Shown here: positions 1 to 10,000 of the stretch, piece after piece
How the letters are laid out: every line of letters starts with the position of its first letter
Numbering within the stretch: the first letter of the stretch is position 1
Assembly (NCBI RefSeq): GCF_014251755.1
Contig: NZ_CP059200.1
Coordinates: 40,286 to 104,285, forward strand
Direction: 5' to 3'
Length of the DNA stretch: 64,000 nucleotides
Source of the DNA: Blattabacterium cuenoti
GTDB lineage: Bacteria; Bacteroidota; Bacteroidia; Flavobacteriales; Blattabacteriaceae
Position numbers and translations under genes: made by a program
The notes under the pieces: generated by a model
The model's input: the letters and a program-made list of their open reading frames with translations, nothing else
Databases searched by the model: none
Told to the model about the DNA's origin: nothing

Positions 1-572
1 ATAGGGACCCCTGAATGTTTCGATATGATTTCATAAAGCTCTTTTTTCAATTTTAACATTTCTCGAACTGTTATTTCAATATCTGAAGCTTGACCTTGTG
101 TTGCTCCTATAGGTTGATGAATCATAATTCTAGAATGTTTCAATGCTGATCTTTTACTTTTAACTCCTGCACAAAGTAAAACAGCGGCCATAGATGCAGC
201 CATTCCCGTGCAAATAGTTGCTATATCCGGTTCTACAATTTGCATTGTATCATATATTCCTAATCCAGCATAAACATCTCCTCCTGGAGAATTAATATAT
301 ATTTGTATATCCTTCATAGAATCTACAGATTGTAAAAATAATAGTTGAGCTTGCACTATGTTTGCAACTTGATCTTCTATTGAAGTTCCTAAAAAAATGA
401 CGCGATCCATCATTAAACGAGAAAAAACATCCATTTGAGCTACATTTAATTTTCTTTCTTCAACAATATAAGGAGTCATGGATTTAATATAATTATTCAT
501 TGTTAAACTACTAATTCTCTTATGTTTTTTTGCATATAGCATAAACTCTTCTGATTTTTTATGACAATCCAT
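1..572 (-). CDS. clpP: ATP-dependent Clp protease proteolytic subunit ClpP (partial, C-terminus beyond window)
   Basis: This is the serine peptidase that forms the barrel of the Clp protease and degrades proteins fed in by a AAA+ unfoldase. The reading frame opens with ATG at 572 and runs off the left edge, giving about 190 residues. Visible family landmarks are the NSPGGDVYAGLGIYDT segment near residues 94-109, the nucleophile region GMAASMAA with Ser near residue 127, and the catalytic histidine region MIHQPIGATQGQ near residue 152. The catalytic Asp would lie beyond the window. The N-terminal stretch of about 40 residues before the conserved core looks like an ordinary Bacteroidota extension. 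Its likely unfoldase partner, clpC, is at 22476 and has lost its N-domain. A flavobacterial -7 box lies just upstream (596-603). Confidence 0.95.
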   Translation of the reverse strand, partial: MDCHKKSEEFMLYAKKHKRISSLTMNNYIKSMTPYIVEERKLNVAQMDVFSRLMMDRVIFLGTSIEDQVANIVQAQLLFLQSVDSMKDIQIYINSPGGDVYAGLGIYDTMQIVEPDIATICTGMAASMAAVLLCAGVKSKRSALKHSRIMIHQPIGATQGQASDIEITVREMLKLKKELYEIISKHSGVP

Positions 573-595
573 TTTTTTGAAATTGAAAATTTCAT

Positions 596-603
596 CAAAG
601 TTA
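596..603 (-). promoter_or_regulatory. Putative clpP -7 promoter box
   Basis: On the minus strand the octamer TAACTTTG matches the Bacteroidota -7 consensus TAnnTTTG. It lies 24 bases before the clpP ATG, so transcription would start near position 590. No clear -33 TTTG partner is visible, so the call rests on one box and its position. Confidence 0.4.
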
Positions 604-688
604 CTTTCTTCTATGTAAAATTTTGTAAAAAAAAGTTTATACATGCAGAAAAAATACAGAAATTAGAAATTTTTAATCTTAAAACATA

Positions 689-2155
689 TTGATTTTGTAC
701 AGAAAACTAGTAATACAAACAATTATATACTCTATAGGATTTGTATTTCCTAGAATTGTGAATTATGTTTTTTTAAAATTTTTTACTGTTTTTTTTAAAA
801 GAGAAGAATTCTCTCTTTATACAGATATGTATGCATTATCTTTCATCGTTATAGGATTTCTTTCTTTTGGATTAGAAAATACCTACTTTAGATTTTTATA
901 TAAAAAAAATTATAACAAAGAAATTGTTTTTTCAACGGGAGTTATAATACAATTGTTGATTAGTTCTTTTTTTTTGGTAATTTCTATAATTTTAATAAAG
1001 TATTTATCTTTCATTGCTGGATATCATCATCATTCAGAATATTTTTTCATGTTTTTTTTTATTATCTTTTTTGATACAATTTGTGTTCTTCCTATGGCTT
1101 GGCTTCGTGCAAATGATAAACCTGTACAATATTCTACAATAAGTATTGTAAATATATTAATACAATCATTTCTAATGATATATTTATTTTTTTATTCTGA
1201 TAATATTTTTTATGGTAAAAATACTTTCTTTTTTTTCATTTTTAGATGGATTAGTTCTTTTACAGATAAAATAGGTTATATATTTTTTTCGAATATGATC
1301 TCTTCTTTACTAAATTTATTTTTAGTACTTCCTATTCTTTTGAAAAAAGTAACTATAAAAAAATTTAATAAAAATCTGGCTATCAAAATGATAAATTATG
1401 GAATTCCTATTATGATAGGAACTATAGCTTTTTCTATTAATGAAAATTTAGATAAAATTTTGATTAAAAGATGGGTTTCAGATGAAATAAATGGATCTTA
1501 TTCAGCTTGTTATAAAATCGCCTCTTTCATGAGTTTGTATCTTAGAATTTTTAGATTAGGAATTGAACCTTTTTTTTTTAGAAAATCTAAAGATTCCGAT
1601 GCAATATATTTTTATGAAGAAATCATTTATATGTTTATTTTATTGGGATTAATTTTTTATGTGTTAATATGTGGAAATATTAACATATTTATGGAATTTT
1701 TAATTGATAAAAAATATCATGTAGCTATTCCCATTATTCCCATAATAATGATGGGAAATCTTTTTTTGGGAATTTATACGAATTTATCCATCTTTTATAA
1801 GATTATAGATAAACCTATTATTGGAACTTATATCTCATTAATTGGTGTATTGATTACTTTTTTATTTAATGCTATTTTTATTTTTATTTCTACTGATAAC
1901 AGTTTTATGATTCCGGCTTGGGGTACTTTTACGTCTTATGGATTTATGCTCATAGTTTTATATTTTTGGGGAAAAAAACAGTTTTTACAATTTTGTAATA
2001 AAAAAATTAAAAATATTATAATGCATTTTTTATTTGCACTTTTTATCGTATTTATGATAAAAAAAGAAATGGAATTAAGCTTTTTATTACAATTTTTATA
2101 TCTAATAATTATTTTTTTTTTAGAGAAAAAAAGATTGTCCAATTTAATCAAATAA
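689..2155 (+). CDS. Polysaccharide/lipid flippase of the MOP superfamily (Wzx-like)
   Basis: A 488-residue, almost entirely hydrophobic protein with about 12-14 predicted membrane segments and short Lys-rich loops. It resembles polysaccharide biosynthesis flippases of the MATE/Wzx/MurJ superfamily, which move lipid-linked sugars across the inner membrane. The segment NYGIPIMIGTIAFSINENLD near residues 233-252 is typical of the second half of such exporters. No ATG lies near the start of the conserved region, so TTG at 689 (or 695) is the probable start. It is followed by the remains of dut and by a sugar nucleotidyltransferase, an order familiar from free-living Flavobacteria. The substrate cannot be told from sequence. 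Residual envelope sugar metabolism is an inference from the neighbour at 2572. Confidence 0.75.
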   Translation: MILYRKLVIQTIIYSIGFVFPRIVNYVFLKFFTVFFKREEFSLYTDMYALSFIVIGFLSFGLENTYFRFLYKKNYNKEIVFSTGVIIQLLISSFFLVISIILIKYLSFIAGYHHHSEYFFMFFFIIFFDTICVLPMAWLRANDKPVQYSTISIVNILIQSFLMIYLFFYSDNIFYGKNTFFFFIFRWISSFTDKIGYIFFSNMISSLLNLFLVLPILLKKVTIKKFNKNLAIKMINYGIPIMIGTIAFSINENLDKILIKRWVSDEINGSYSACYKIASFMSLYLRIFRLGIEPFFFRKSKDSDAIYFYEEIIYMFILLGLIFYVLICGNINIFMEFLIDKKYHVAIPIIPIIMMGNLFLGIYTNLSIFYKIIDKPIIGTYISLIGVLITFLFNAIFIFISTDNSFMIPAWGTFTSYGFMLIVLYFWGKKQFLQFCNKKIKNIIMHFLFALFIVFMIKKEMELSFLLQFLYLIIIFFLEKKRLSNLIK

Positions 2156-2164
2156 AAATAAATT

Positions 2165-2545
2165 TTGCATAAAAAAATATATCGATCCACTTTAGTTTCC
2201 AGTATAAGAAGACCTGTTGAAATCAATTTTTTGAAAAGAAAATTGATTTCAACAGGTCTTCTTATTTATGAAAAACCTAGATGTTCTTTTTTTTTTAAAA
2301 AAAAAATGATAGAATCTATTTGTATCATTCATCTTACAAAAAAAAAAGAACATCCATTCTATAATGAAATTCAAATCATTGTAATAAACGTTTTTTCTGA
2401 AAAAAGAAATATAATCATTAAACCCAATGAAGAATTAGGAATATTAGATATCGTTACAGATGTTAAAATAAAATGGAAAAAATGTTCTATTTTAAATAAA
2501 AGTGTAAGAGGAAATAATAGTTTTGGAAGCACTGGAATATTATAA
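2165..2545 (+). pseudogene. dut: Degenerate dUTP diphosphatase (dUTPase) with catalytic motifs lost
   Basis: The frame is open for 126 codons, but the product cannot be an active dUTPase. The C-terminus RGNNSFGSTG is the family's motif V (usually RGxGGFGSTG), KRKLISTGLLI near residues 24-34 matches the strand before motif II, and IIIKPNEELGILDIV is an eroded motif IV. Motif I (GMDLRA) is absent, the RSG of motif II is gone, and the motif III aspartate region (normally IDADYRGEI) reads HPFYNEI, so the catalytic Asp is missing. The N-terminal part is replaced by the left arm of a perfect inverted repeat (2204-2265) whose right arm encodes the conserved KLISTGLLI stretch. The position between flippase and nucleotidyltransferase matches dut in free-living relatives. 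A non-catalytic protein could still be made. Confidence 0.8.
2204..2265. repeat. Perfect 27-bp inverted repeat with 8-nt loop
   Basis: Arms 2204-2230 and 2239-2265 are exact reverse complements, separated by eight bases (2231-2238). The right arm codes for a conserved dUTPase segment, so the left arm is probably the new copy, made by template switching. No U-run follows on either strand, so it does not look like a Rho-independent terminator, although as RNA it would be a very stable hairpin in the dut message. Confidence 0.95.
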
Positions 2546-2571
2546 TAAATAAAAACAAATAAAAAAATAAT

Positions 2572-3597
2572 ATGAAAATTATAATCCCCATGGCGGGAAA
2601 AGGATCACGTCTTTTTCCACATACTTTAAATACTCCTAAACCATTGATACATATTGCAGGAAAAACAATTTTAAGAAGACTGTTGGAAAATTTATCCAAA
2701 CTTATTCAAGTTTTTTCTATACAAGAGATAATTTTTATTTTAGGAAACTTTGGAAATCAAGTAGAAAAACAATTAATACGTCTATCTCATGATATGAAAA
2801 TTCATCCTATTATATATTATCAAGTGATCCCCCTTGGTACAGCAGATGCTTTGTTAAAGGCTAAAAAATCTTTAACAGGAGAACCAATTATTGTAGCTTT
2901 TTCTGATTCGTTATTTTATCATCATTTTTTTGATAAAGAAATTACTACTCATCAAATAGATAACATTATATGGACAAAAAAAGTTAAAAATCCTCATTTA
3001 TTTGGCGTAGTCAAATATTCTTCTTCAGGAATCATTACTCATTTTATAGAAAAACCAAATAGTTATGTATCAAATTTTGCTATTGTTGGACTTTATTATT
3101 TTAATAATAGTCTGCTTTTAAAAAAAGAATTACAATTTTTATTAGATCATAACATTAAGAATGAACAAGAATATCAGTTAACTTCGGCTTTAGAAAATAT
3201 GAGAAAAAAAGGAGAAAGATTCATTATCAAACAAGTAAAAGAATGGATGGATTTTGGTAATCAAAAAAAAACTATTTGTTCAAATTCCAAAATATTATCC
3301 ATTGAATCTAAAAATTCAGAATTAATTCATAAAAAAGTCATTATAAAAAATAGTTTGATTATAAAACCTTGTTCAATAGAAGAAAATACAAGTATTGAAA
3401 ACAGTATTATAGGTCCTTATGTTTCAATAGGAAAATTCACAAAACTAAAAAATAGTAATATAAAAAAATCTATAATTCAAAATTATACAATCATTCAACA
3501 CGCAAATTTAAGTCATTCAATAATAGGAAATCACTCTATTTATATAGGAGAAAAAACAAAAAAAATAAGTTTGAGTGATTATTCTGTTTTCAAATAA
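2572..3597 (+). CDS. Sugar-1-phosphate nucleotidyltransferase with C-terminal hexapeptide repeats
   Basis: This makes an activated sugar nucleotide from a sugar-1-phosphate and an NTP. The N-terminus MKIIIPMAGKGSRLFP is the nucleotide-binding signature of the NTP_transferase family (usual form GxGTRLxP), followed by PKPLIHIAGKTIL. ADALLKAK near residue 90 and the acidic pair in VAFSDSLF are the substrate and metal segments; the usual GD appears as SD. From about residue 255 the repeating I/L-rich pattern (IKNSLIIKPCSIEENT, IENSIIGPYVSIG) indicates a left-handed beta-helix, as in glucose-1-phosphate thymidylyltransferase-like and GlmU-like proteins. Length 341 aa suits a bifunctional-looking architecture. 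The specific sugar and base are not determinable. It sits 26 bases after the dut remnant and probably shares its transcript. Confidence 0.8.
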   Translation: MKIIIPMAGKGSRLFPHTLNTPKPLIHIAGKTILRRLLENLSKLIQVFSIQEIIFILGNFGNQVEKQLIRLSHDMKIHPIIYYQVIPLGTADALLKAKKSLTGEPIIVAFSDSLFYHHFFDKEITTHQIDNIIWTKKVKNPHLFGVVKYSSSGIITHFIEKPNSYVSNFAIVGLYYFNNSLLLKKELQFLLDHNIKNEQEYQLTSALENMRKKGERFIIKQVKEWMDFGNQKKTICSNSKILSIESKNSELIHKKVIIKNSLIIKPCSIEENTSIENSIIGPYVSIGKFTKLKNSNIKKSIIQNYTIIQHANLSHSIIGNHSIYIGEKTKKISLSDYSVFK

Positions 3598-3639
3598 ATC
3601 AAATATTCATAATTTTTTTTATATTTGAAAAAAAATTCC

Positions 3640-3852
3640 ATGTACATGGATTTTATTTCTATTTTCTCTATACCACTTGGTACTTTTGGTACCACAGAAA
3701 TCGTAGTTATTGTCATTCTTGCTCTTTTACTGTTTGGAGGTAAAAAAATTCCGGAATTAATGAGGGGATTGGGAACTGGATTGAAAGAATTTAAAAAAGC
3801 TTCTGAAGAAGAAAAAAATTCAGAATCAGAAGTTAAAAAGGAAAAAAAATAA
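3640..3852 (+). CDS. tatA: Sec-independent (twin-arginine) translocase subunit TatA/TatE
   Basis: A small protein with one N-terminal membrane helix (about residues 15-32) and the signature [26 protein letters not shown], that is, the FG hinge, amphipathic helix and charged tail of TatA. TatA oligomers form the pore that carries folded twin-arginine proteins across the inner membrane. ATG at 3640 or 3646 is preferred. A TTG at 3625 is possible but overlaps a TATATTTG sequence (3620-3627) that looks like a Bacteroidota -7 box. No tatC is in the window. One clear Tat client is present, ActB at 31105, whose N-terminus carries SRRDFLK. Confidence 0.9.
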   Translation: MYMDFISIFSIPLGTFGTTEIVVIVILALLLFGGKKIPELMRGLGTGLKEFKKASEEEKNSESEVKKEKK

Positions 3853-3901
3853 GAAATTTTTCTTTCATTTTACGTTTTACGTTTGTTGATTAGGACTTTT
3901 C

Positions 3902-3919
3902 TTTCTAAAATTTTAGAAA
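3902..3919. repeat. 18-bp perfect palindrome beside the tandem repeat
   Basis: TTTCTAAAATTTTAGAAA is its own reverse complement. It runs into the first unit of the tandem array that follows, so the first repeat copy supplies its right half. It could be an operator or a weak cruciform. No ligand or regulator can be named. Confidence 0.6.
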
Positions 3920-4014
3920 CTAATCAAACTCATCCATTTTAGAAACTAATCAAACTCATCCATTTTAGAAACTAATCAAACTCATCCATTTTAGAAACTA
4001 ATCAAACTCATCAA
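3911..4014. repeat. Tandem repeat, four copies of 26 bp, upstream of the lytic transglycosylase
   Basis: The unit begins TTTTAGAAACTAATC and ends AAACTCATCCA. Copies lie at 3911-3936, 3937-3962, 3963-3988 and 3989-4014. The first three are identical and the last differs at one base near its end. The array ends three bases before the ATG at 4018, so it fills the 5' untranslated and promoter region of that gene. There are no spacers, so it is not a CRISPR array. Confidence 0.97.
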
Positions 4015-4017
4015 ATA

Positions 4018-5115
4018 ATGGAAACAACAAAAATAAGAAATATTATGTTTTTTGTGTTCATATTAAAAAGTTTGGTCATTCAATCTATATCAAAACCATT
4101 CTTGGAGCAAAAAAATGTAATCAATTATCATAAAAATGTTTTTAATCCAAAATTAGATTTAAATAATATACATGCAGAAAAATTATGGAATAAAACATTA
4201 GGAGGAAAAAAAAAATCTTTATCTGGAAAAAAGTACTCTCAAAATAAAAAAAAAAATACTGTTATTCTCAATGTTAATACTGAAGAATTAAAACGAAGAC
4301 TAAATTTTTTAAATCAAAAATCTCAAATAAAAATATTAAAATACAACAGTATAGTACATGCTTCTATAGAAAGTTATATTCGTATGAATAAATATATAGG
4401 AAAAATTATTTCACTATCAGATTTTTTTTTTCCTATGTTTGAAGAAAAACTTGAAAATTACCGTCTTCCAAAAGAATTAAAATATTTAGCTATTATAGAA
4501 TCCAATTTAAATCCTGTTGTGACTTCTAAAGCAGGAGCAAAAGGTATTTGGCAATTTATGCCTGAAACTGGAAAAATATATAATCTTGAGATTAATCATC
4601 TTTATGATGAAAGAAATGATCCTATTAAATCTACAGAAGCAGCTTGTAGATATTTGAAATTTTTGTATAAAAAAATAGGAAATTGGGAGTTTGTTTTAGC
4701 CGCTTACAATGCAGGACCTGGAACAGTGGACAAAATATTACAGAAATATAAAAATCGAAAAAATTTTTGGGAATTATTGGAATTTTTTCCGAAAGAAACC
4801 CAGAATTATATTCCAAAATTTATAGCTATTAATTATGTAATGAATTATTATAAGGAACATAATATTTACAAACATTATTCTTCTCCTTACAAATACAAAT
4901 ATAAAGAAACAATATTAATACCTATAAAGCAAAAAATTTCATTGAAATTTTTTGCTTTTAATTTAAATCTTTCCTATCAAGATTTAATCCTTCTCAATCC
5001 GCAATATCTTGTAGATCTTATTCCTTCAGGAAATAAGTTAAGATTGCCAAAAAATAAGATTTTTCTTTTTAAAAAGAAGGATATATTTTTTTTGAAAAAA
5101 ATCCATACAAATTGA
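4018..5115 (+). CDS. mltD: Membrane-bound lytic murein transglycosylase (MltD-like) with LysM-like C-terminus
   Basis: This cuts the glycan strands of peptidoglycan, leaving 1,6-anhydro ends. An N-terminal hydrophobic stretch (residues 10-25) is a probable signal or anchor. The goose-lysozyme-type SLT domain spans about residues 140-270: LKYLAIIESNLNP holds the catalytic Glu, and AGAKGIWQFMPETG and AAYNAGPGTVDKIL are the other family signatures. The last 70 residues (QKISLKFFAFNLNLSYQDLI, IPSGNKLRLP) resemble a single LysM peptidoglycan-binding module. The start directly follows the four-copy 26-bp repeat (3911-4014). Retention fits a symbiont that still builds a cell wall. The function is well supported, while MltD rather than another SLT family is a best guess from the LysM-like tail. 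Confidence 0.88.
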   Translation: METTKIRNIMFFVFILKSLVIQSISKPFLEQKNVINYHKNVFNPKLDLNNIHAEKLWNKTLGGKKKSLSGKKYSQNKKKNTVILNVNTEELKRRLNFLNQKSQIKILKYNSIVHASIESYIRMNKYIGKIISLSDFFFPMFEEKLENYRLPKELKYLAIIESNLNPVVTSKAGAKGIWQFMPETGKIYNLEINHLYDERNDPIKSTEAACRYLKFLYKKIGNWEFVLAAYNAGPGTVDKILQKYKNRKNFWELLEFFPKETQNYIPKFIAINYVMNYYKEHNIYKHYSSPYKYKYKETILIPIKQKISLKFFAFNLNLSYQDLILLNPQYLVDLIPSGNKLRLPKNKIFLFKKKDIFFLKKIHTN

Positions 5116-5162
5116 TTGTTTTCATCTTTATCTATAAATAATAGAAAACATGTTTCTGTATT

Positions 5163-6194
5163 ATGAATCAAACTGATTTATTGAATGAAAAATTAATTTT
5201 CAAAACTATGAACGAAAAAATTGAACAAAAAAGAAAATCTTTACAACTTGTATTGGAAAAAATGGATAAAATATATGGGAAGGGAACTGTAATGCAAATG
5301 GGAGATTCTCATATAAAAAATTTAGAAGTTATTTCTTCTGGGTCTTTAGGTTTAGATATTGCTTTAGGTATAAAAGGATTTCCAAAAGGTCGTATCATTG
5401 AAATATTTGGACCGGAATCTTCCGGTAAAACTACTTTAGCTTTACATGCTATAAATCAATCTCAAAAATTAGGAGGTTTTGCTAGTTTCATTGATGCAGA
5501 ACATGCTTTTGATCGTATTTATGCTCAAAAAATAGGAGTAAATATAAAAGAATTAATTATATCTCAACCAGATAACGGAGAACAAGCACTAGAAATTGTA
5601 GATAATTTAATTAGATCTGGTGTTATTGATATTATAGTAGTTGATTCTGTAGCGGCTTTAACACCTAAAAGTGAAATAGAAGGAGAAATGGGTGATTCTA
5701 AAATCGGATTACAAGCGAGATTAATGTCTCAAGCTTTGAGAAAGCTAACATCTAGTATAGGAAAATCTAAAAGCATATTGATATTTATTAATCAATTGAG
5801 AGAAAAAATAGGAGTTTATGGAAATCCAGAAGTCACAACAGGAGGGAATGCTTTAAAATTTTATTCCTCAATACGATTAGACATTCGAAAAGGAAATCAA
5901 ATTAAAAACGGAGAAAAAATATTAGGAAATAGAACCAAAGTAAAAGTAGTAAAAAATAAATTATCTCCTCCTTTTAGAACTGCCGAATTTGACATTATGT
6001 ATGGAGAAGGAATTTCAAAAATTGGAGAAATTTTGGATATAGGAGTAGATTTAGGAATTCTAAAAAAAAATGCTTCTTGGTTTAGCTATGGAGATATAAA
6101 ATTAGGTCAGGGAAGAGATTCTGTAAAAGAATTCTTAAAAAATAAAGAAAATATCATAAATGAAATACAAAACAATATATATAAGAATATATGA
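5163..6194 (+). CDS. recA: Recombinase RecA
   Basis: A strand-exchange ATPase for homologous recombination. Walker A GPESSGKT lies at residues 83-90, with FIDAEHAFD (catalytic Glu region), the Walker [20 protein letters not shown] and the L2 region [20 protein letters not shown] all in order. ATG at 5163 gives 343 aa. The in-frame ATG at 5208 (328 aa) would better match relatives, which begin shortly before the conserved [18 protein letters not shown] segment, so the real start may be 5208. The stop overlaps the next gene by four bases, indicating co-transcription. All key residues are present. Recombination capacity has therefore been kept, which matters given the decay of other DNA maintenance genes here (dut, nth, dnaX). 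Confidence 0.97.
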   Translation: MNQTDLLNEKLIFKTMNEKIEQKRKSLQLVLEKMDKIYGKGTVMQMGDSHIKNLEVISSGSLGLDIALGIKGFPKGRIIEIFGPESSGKTTLALHAINQSQKLGGFASFIDAEHAFDRIYAQKIGVNIKELIISQPDNGEQALEIVDNLIRSGVIDIIVVDSVAALTPKSEIEGEMGDSKIGLQARLMSQALRKLTSSIGKSKSILIFINQLREKIGVYGNPEVTTGGNALKFYSSIRLDIRKGNQIKNGEKILGNRTKVKVVKNKLSPPFRTAEFDIMYGEGISKIGEILDIGVDLGILKKNASWFSYGDIKLGQGRDSVKEFLKNKENIINEIQNNIYKNI

Positions 6195-6955
6195 AAATTA
6201 CTTTTTTGGGAACTGGAACTTCTCAGGGAATTCCCGTCATTGGATCTAAACATCCGGTATGTTTATCGAAAAACTCTAAAGATAAAAGACTTAGAAGCTC
6301 TATTTTAATTGAAAAAGATAAAAAAATTTTTTTGATAGATTGCGGACCAGATTTTCGTTATCAAATGCTAAGAAGTAATTACGAAAAATTAAATGCCATT
6401 TTTATGACACATGAACATCAAGATCATATAGGAGGATTAGACGATATAAGACCAATAAAGATGAAAAAACCCATTCCCATTTATGGATTACGTAGAGTTA
6501 TAGAAAGTTTAAAAACAAGATTTTGTTATATTTTTTCGCAAAACAAAAAATCAAATATTTCCAAAATTTCTGTTCATGAATTAGATAATTATAAAAAATT
6601 TTTTTTCGTAGAAAATTTGAAAATTTTCCCTTTATCCATATGGCATGGACATCTTCCTATTTTAGGATTTCGTATAGAAAATTTTGCGTATATCACGGAT
6701 GCTAGTAGTATTCCTATTCAAACCATACAACAATTAAAAGGGATAAACATATTGGTATTAAATGTATTAAGAAAAATAGTCAAAAATTCTTTTCCTTTCA
6801 TGCTTTCTGAAACTTTAAATATTATTCAAATAATTCGTCCTAAAAAAACTTATTTAACACATATTAGTCATACATTTGGATTTCATGAAGAAATTGAAAC
6901 ACAATTACCTAAAAATGTATATCTGGCTTATGATAGATTAATTATATATGTATGA
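6191..6955 (+). CDS. MBL-fold metallo-hydrolase, PhnP-like family
   Basis: A metallo-beta-lactamase-fold hydrolase of 254 residues. [15 protein letters not shown] at the N-terminus is characteristic of the PhnP/phosphoribosyl cyclic phosphodiesterase branch. The zinc-binding motif appears as [15 protein letters not shown] near residues 75-89, with further ligands in WHGHLP and YITDAS, and a late histidine in [12 protein letters not shown]. Relatives hydrolyse phosphodiesters or nucleotide-like substrates, and Bacteroidota members are common but mostly uncharacterised, so the substrate is unknown. The ATG overlaps the recA stop (ATGA), so it is translated from the recA message. The metal ligands are intact, so it is probably an active enzyme. 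Confidence 0.85.
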   Translation: MKITFLGTGTSQGIPVIGSKHPVCLSKNSKDKRLRSSILIEKDKKIFLIDCGPDFRYQMLRSNYEKLNAIFMTHEHQDHIGGLDDIRPIKMKKPIPIYGLRRVIESLKTRFCYIFSQNKKSNISKISVHELDNYKKFFFVENLKIFPLSIWHGHLPILGFRIENFAYITDASSIPIQTIQQLKGINILVLNVLRKIVKNSFPFMLSETLNIIQIIRPKKTYLTHISHTFGFHEEIETQLPKNVYLAYDRLIIYV

Positions 6956-7001
6956 TAAATTAACACAATAAAAATCCTATGTTAAAAAAAAATACAGGTA
7001 A

Positions 7002-10000
7002 ATGCAACAAATAAAAAAAATACTTTTTTCCACAAAAATTACTTCCCTACTATTCTTATTATTAGCCTTATCTATGGCTATAGCTACTTTTATAGAGAAA
7101 ATATATTCTACAGATGTATCAAAAATATTTATTTACGAATCTACTTGGTTTGAAGTTATTATGTTCCTTATTATAATAAACCTGATAGGAAATATATGGA
7201 AATATAAATTATGGAGTTATAATAAATTACCTTTATTCATTTTTCATTTTTCATTTATATTCATTTTTATTGGTGGAATTTTTTCTAGATATTTCAGTTT
7301 TGAAGGGACAATGTCTATAAGAGAAGGAAAAATAAATGGAAAAATACTTTCTAGTAAAAATTATATAAAATTAAAAATAAATCAAGGACCTAACACTAGG
7401 TTTTATCATGATCCTTATATTTTTTCTTCTTTTCATAATGGATATCAAGGAGTGTTTTTTTTTAAAAAAAATCCTTTGAAAATTAAAGTCATAGATTATA
7501 TTCCATGTGCAAAAATATTTTTATCAAAAGAAAAAAACGAAGAAAAATTTATAAAAATAGTTTCAACAAATCAAAAAAAAAGAACGGAACATTTTGTTAA
7601 AAATGGTGAGATTATAAATGTTAATGGAATTTTATTTTCTTTTAATAGAAAAATTCCTTTTGGAATTATAATTTTTGAAAAAAATCATAGACTTTATATA
7701 AAATCATCTTTTTCAGGTAAAAGCATTAACATGATAAATAGAAAAATCAGTTTTTTTTCAAAAAAAGTTGATCATCTATTGAAAATTAAACATTTATATC
7801 AAATTAAAACCAATCGAAACCATGAAATAATGCAATGGGTTATTCCTGATAGAGTTGTAAAAGGAAAATTAAAATATGTAAAATCATGTGATCATGAAGA
7901 AGAAGAAAATAATAAATTAAGTGCGATTACGGCAAAAATATCATTTCAAAATCAATCCAAACTAGTAACCTTTTTAGGAGGAAAAAATACCACAAATATG
8001 AGTCCTCCTTTATTTTTTAATAATTATAAAATATCCATTGGATATGGATCAATTTTTTTTAATCTTCCTTTTTTTATAAAATTAAAAAAATTCAAATTGG
8101 AAAATTATCCAGGTTCTGAATTTCCATCCACTTTTATAAGTCATGTAACATTAATAGATAAAAATAAGAAAAAAAACTATTTCATTTATATGAATCATGT
8201 TTTGAATTATAAAGGATTTCGATTTTTTCAATCTGGATACGATCCAGATGGAAAAGGAACTCATTTTTCTGTTAATAATGATTATTTAGGAACATATTTT
8301 TCCTATATAGGTTATATTTTTATGAGTATAGGGATGTTTTTTACTTTATTTTGGAAAGGTACTAGATTTAATGATCTTAAAAAAAAACTAAAAGATTTAT
8401 CTTATAAAAATTATTCAATATTATTTATTGGATTTTACTTTATAAGTAGTATACAAAATTTTGTATTTTCTCAAATACAAGAATTAAAAAAAATACCGTT
8501 AGAAAACGTTTCTGATGCAATTCATATTCCTAAAAAACATGGAGATAATTTTGGACGTCTATTAGTACAAGATCAAAAAGGTAGAATTAAACCTATTAAT
8601 ACAATCGCTATTGAATTACTTAGAAAAATACACAAAAAAGATTCTATAGGGAATTTAGATGCAAATCAATGGTTTATATCAATTCATCAAGATAATATAT
8701 TTTGGACAAAAATTCCTTTTATTAAAGTTGATAAAAAAGGAGGACATGAATTTTTAAATAAAGTAAAAGCAAATCGACAATATTATGTTTCTCTTATGGA
8801 TTTATATTTTATAGATTCAAAAATTTCGAAACTAAAATTTATTCTTCAAGAAGATTATGAACGAGCTTTTTCTAAAAATCCTTTTCAAAGAAATGAATAT
8901 GATAAAGCCGTATTGAATCTTAGTGAACGTGTAGGAATAATGCATGAAATTTTTCAAGGAAAATATATCCGTATTTTTCCTATTCCTCATGATGTCAATC
9001 AGACTTGGTCTAGTTGGGTATCCAATTCAAATAAATTGAATCCTTTGGGTTTATCTATGTTTAATGATTATCTTAAATCTTTATTATTTTCTCAACATGA
9101 AAAAAATTGGAATATTGCGAATAAAGAAATTCAAAAAATACGATTATATCAAATCAAGTATGCAAAACCTATTTTGCCTTCAGAAAATAAAATATATGTA
9201 GAAATTATTTATAACAAATTAAATATATTTTATATATTATCTTTTTTATATGCTTTTTTTGGAGTTATTATTATTATTCATTCTTTTTTAACAATTTTTT
9301 TGAAAAAAAAATATATGATTTTTTTTTCAAAAATGTTTATTTCCATTTTATTCGTTCTATTTATTTTTAATTTTTTCGGATTAATTTCCAGATGGTATAT
9401 TTCTGGACATGCTCCATGGACTAATGGATATGAATCTGCGATTTTTATTAGTTGGTGTTTGATCGGTATAAGTTTTTTATTTTATAAAAATCAATTTGTT
9501 TCAGGAATCACAGCTTTAATCGCATCCATTTTACTGATTGTTGCACATTATGGAAATGTGATGGATCCAGAAATAACCAATTTGGTTCCCGTATTAAAAT
9601 CTCATTGGTTGATTATACATGTTGCAACCATCACATCGAGTTATGGTTTCTTTTTAACAGGAGCATTTTTGGGTTTTTTAGTCCTGTTCCTTTTTATATT
9701 AAAGGTATGTTTTCGTAATTATAGTGAAATGATTTACATTCATATTGAAAAATTGACTATTATTAATGAAATATGTTTGACTATAGGACTTTTTTTATTA
9801 ACCATAGGAACTTTTTTAGGTTCTGTATGGGCAAATAATAGTTGGGGACGTTATTGGAGTTGGGATCCTAAGGAAACTTGGGCTTTGATTAGTATAATGA
9901 TTTATGCTTTTTTATTACATATGCGATTAATTCCATATTTTAGAAGCATATTTATTTTTAATTTTTCCAGTATTTTATCTGTAAGTTCTATTTTAATGAC

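Noticed and set aside
1936-2226. Minus-strand open frame opposite the flippase end
   Set aside because: Shadow of the AT-rich coding strand and of the dut inverted repeat; no family resemblance and no start context.
3911-4014. Possible CRISPR array
   Set aside because: The 26-bp units are directly abutting with no spacers and no cas genes are nearby; it is a plain tandem repeat.
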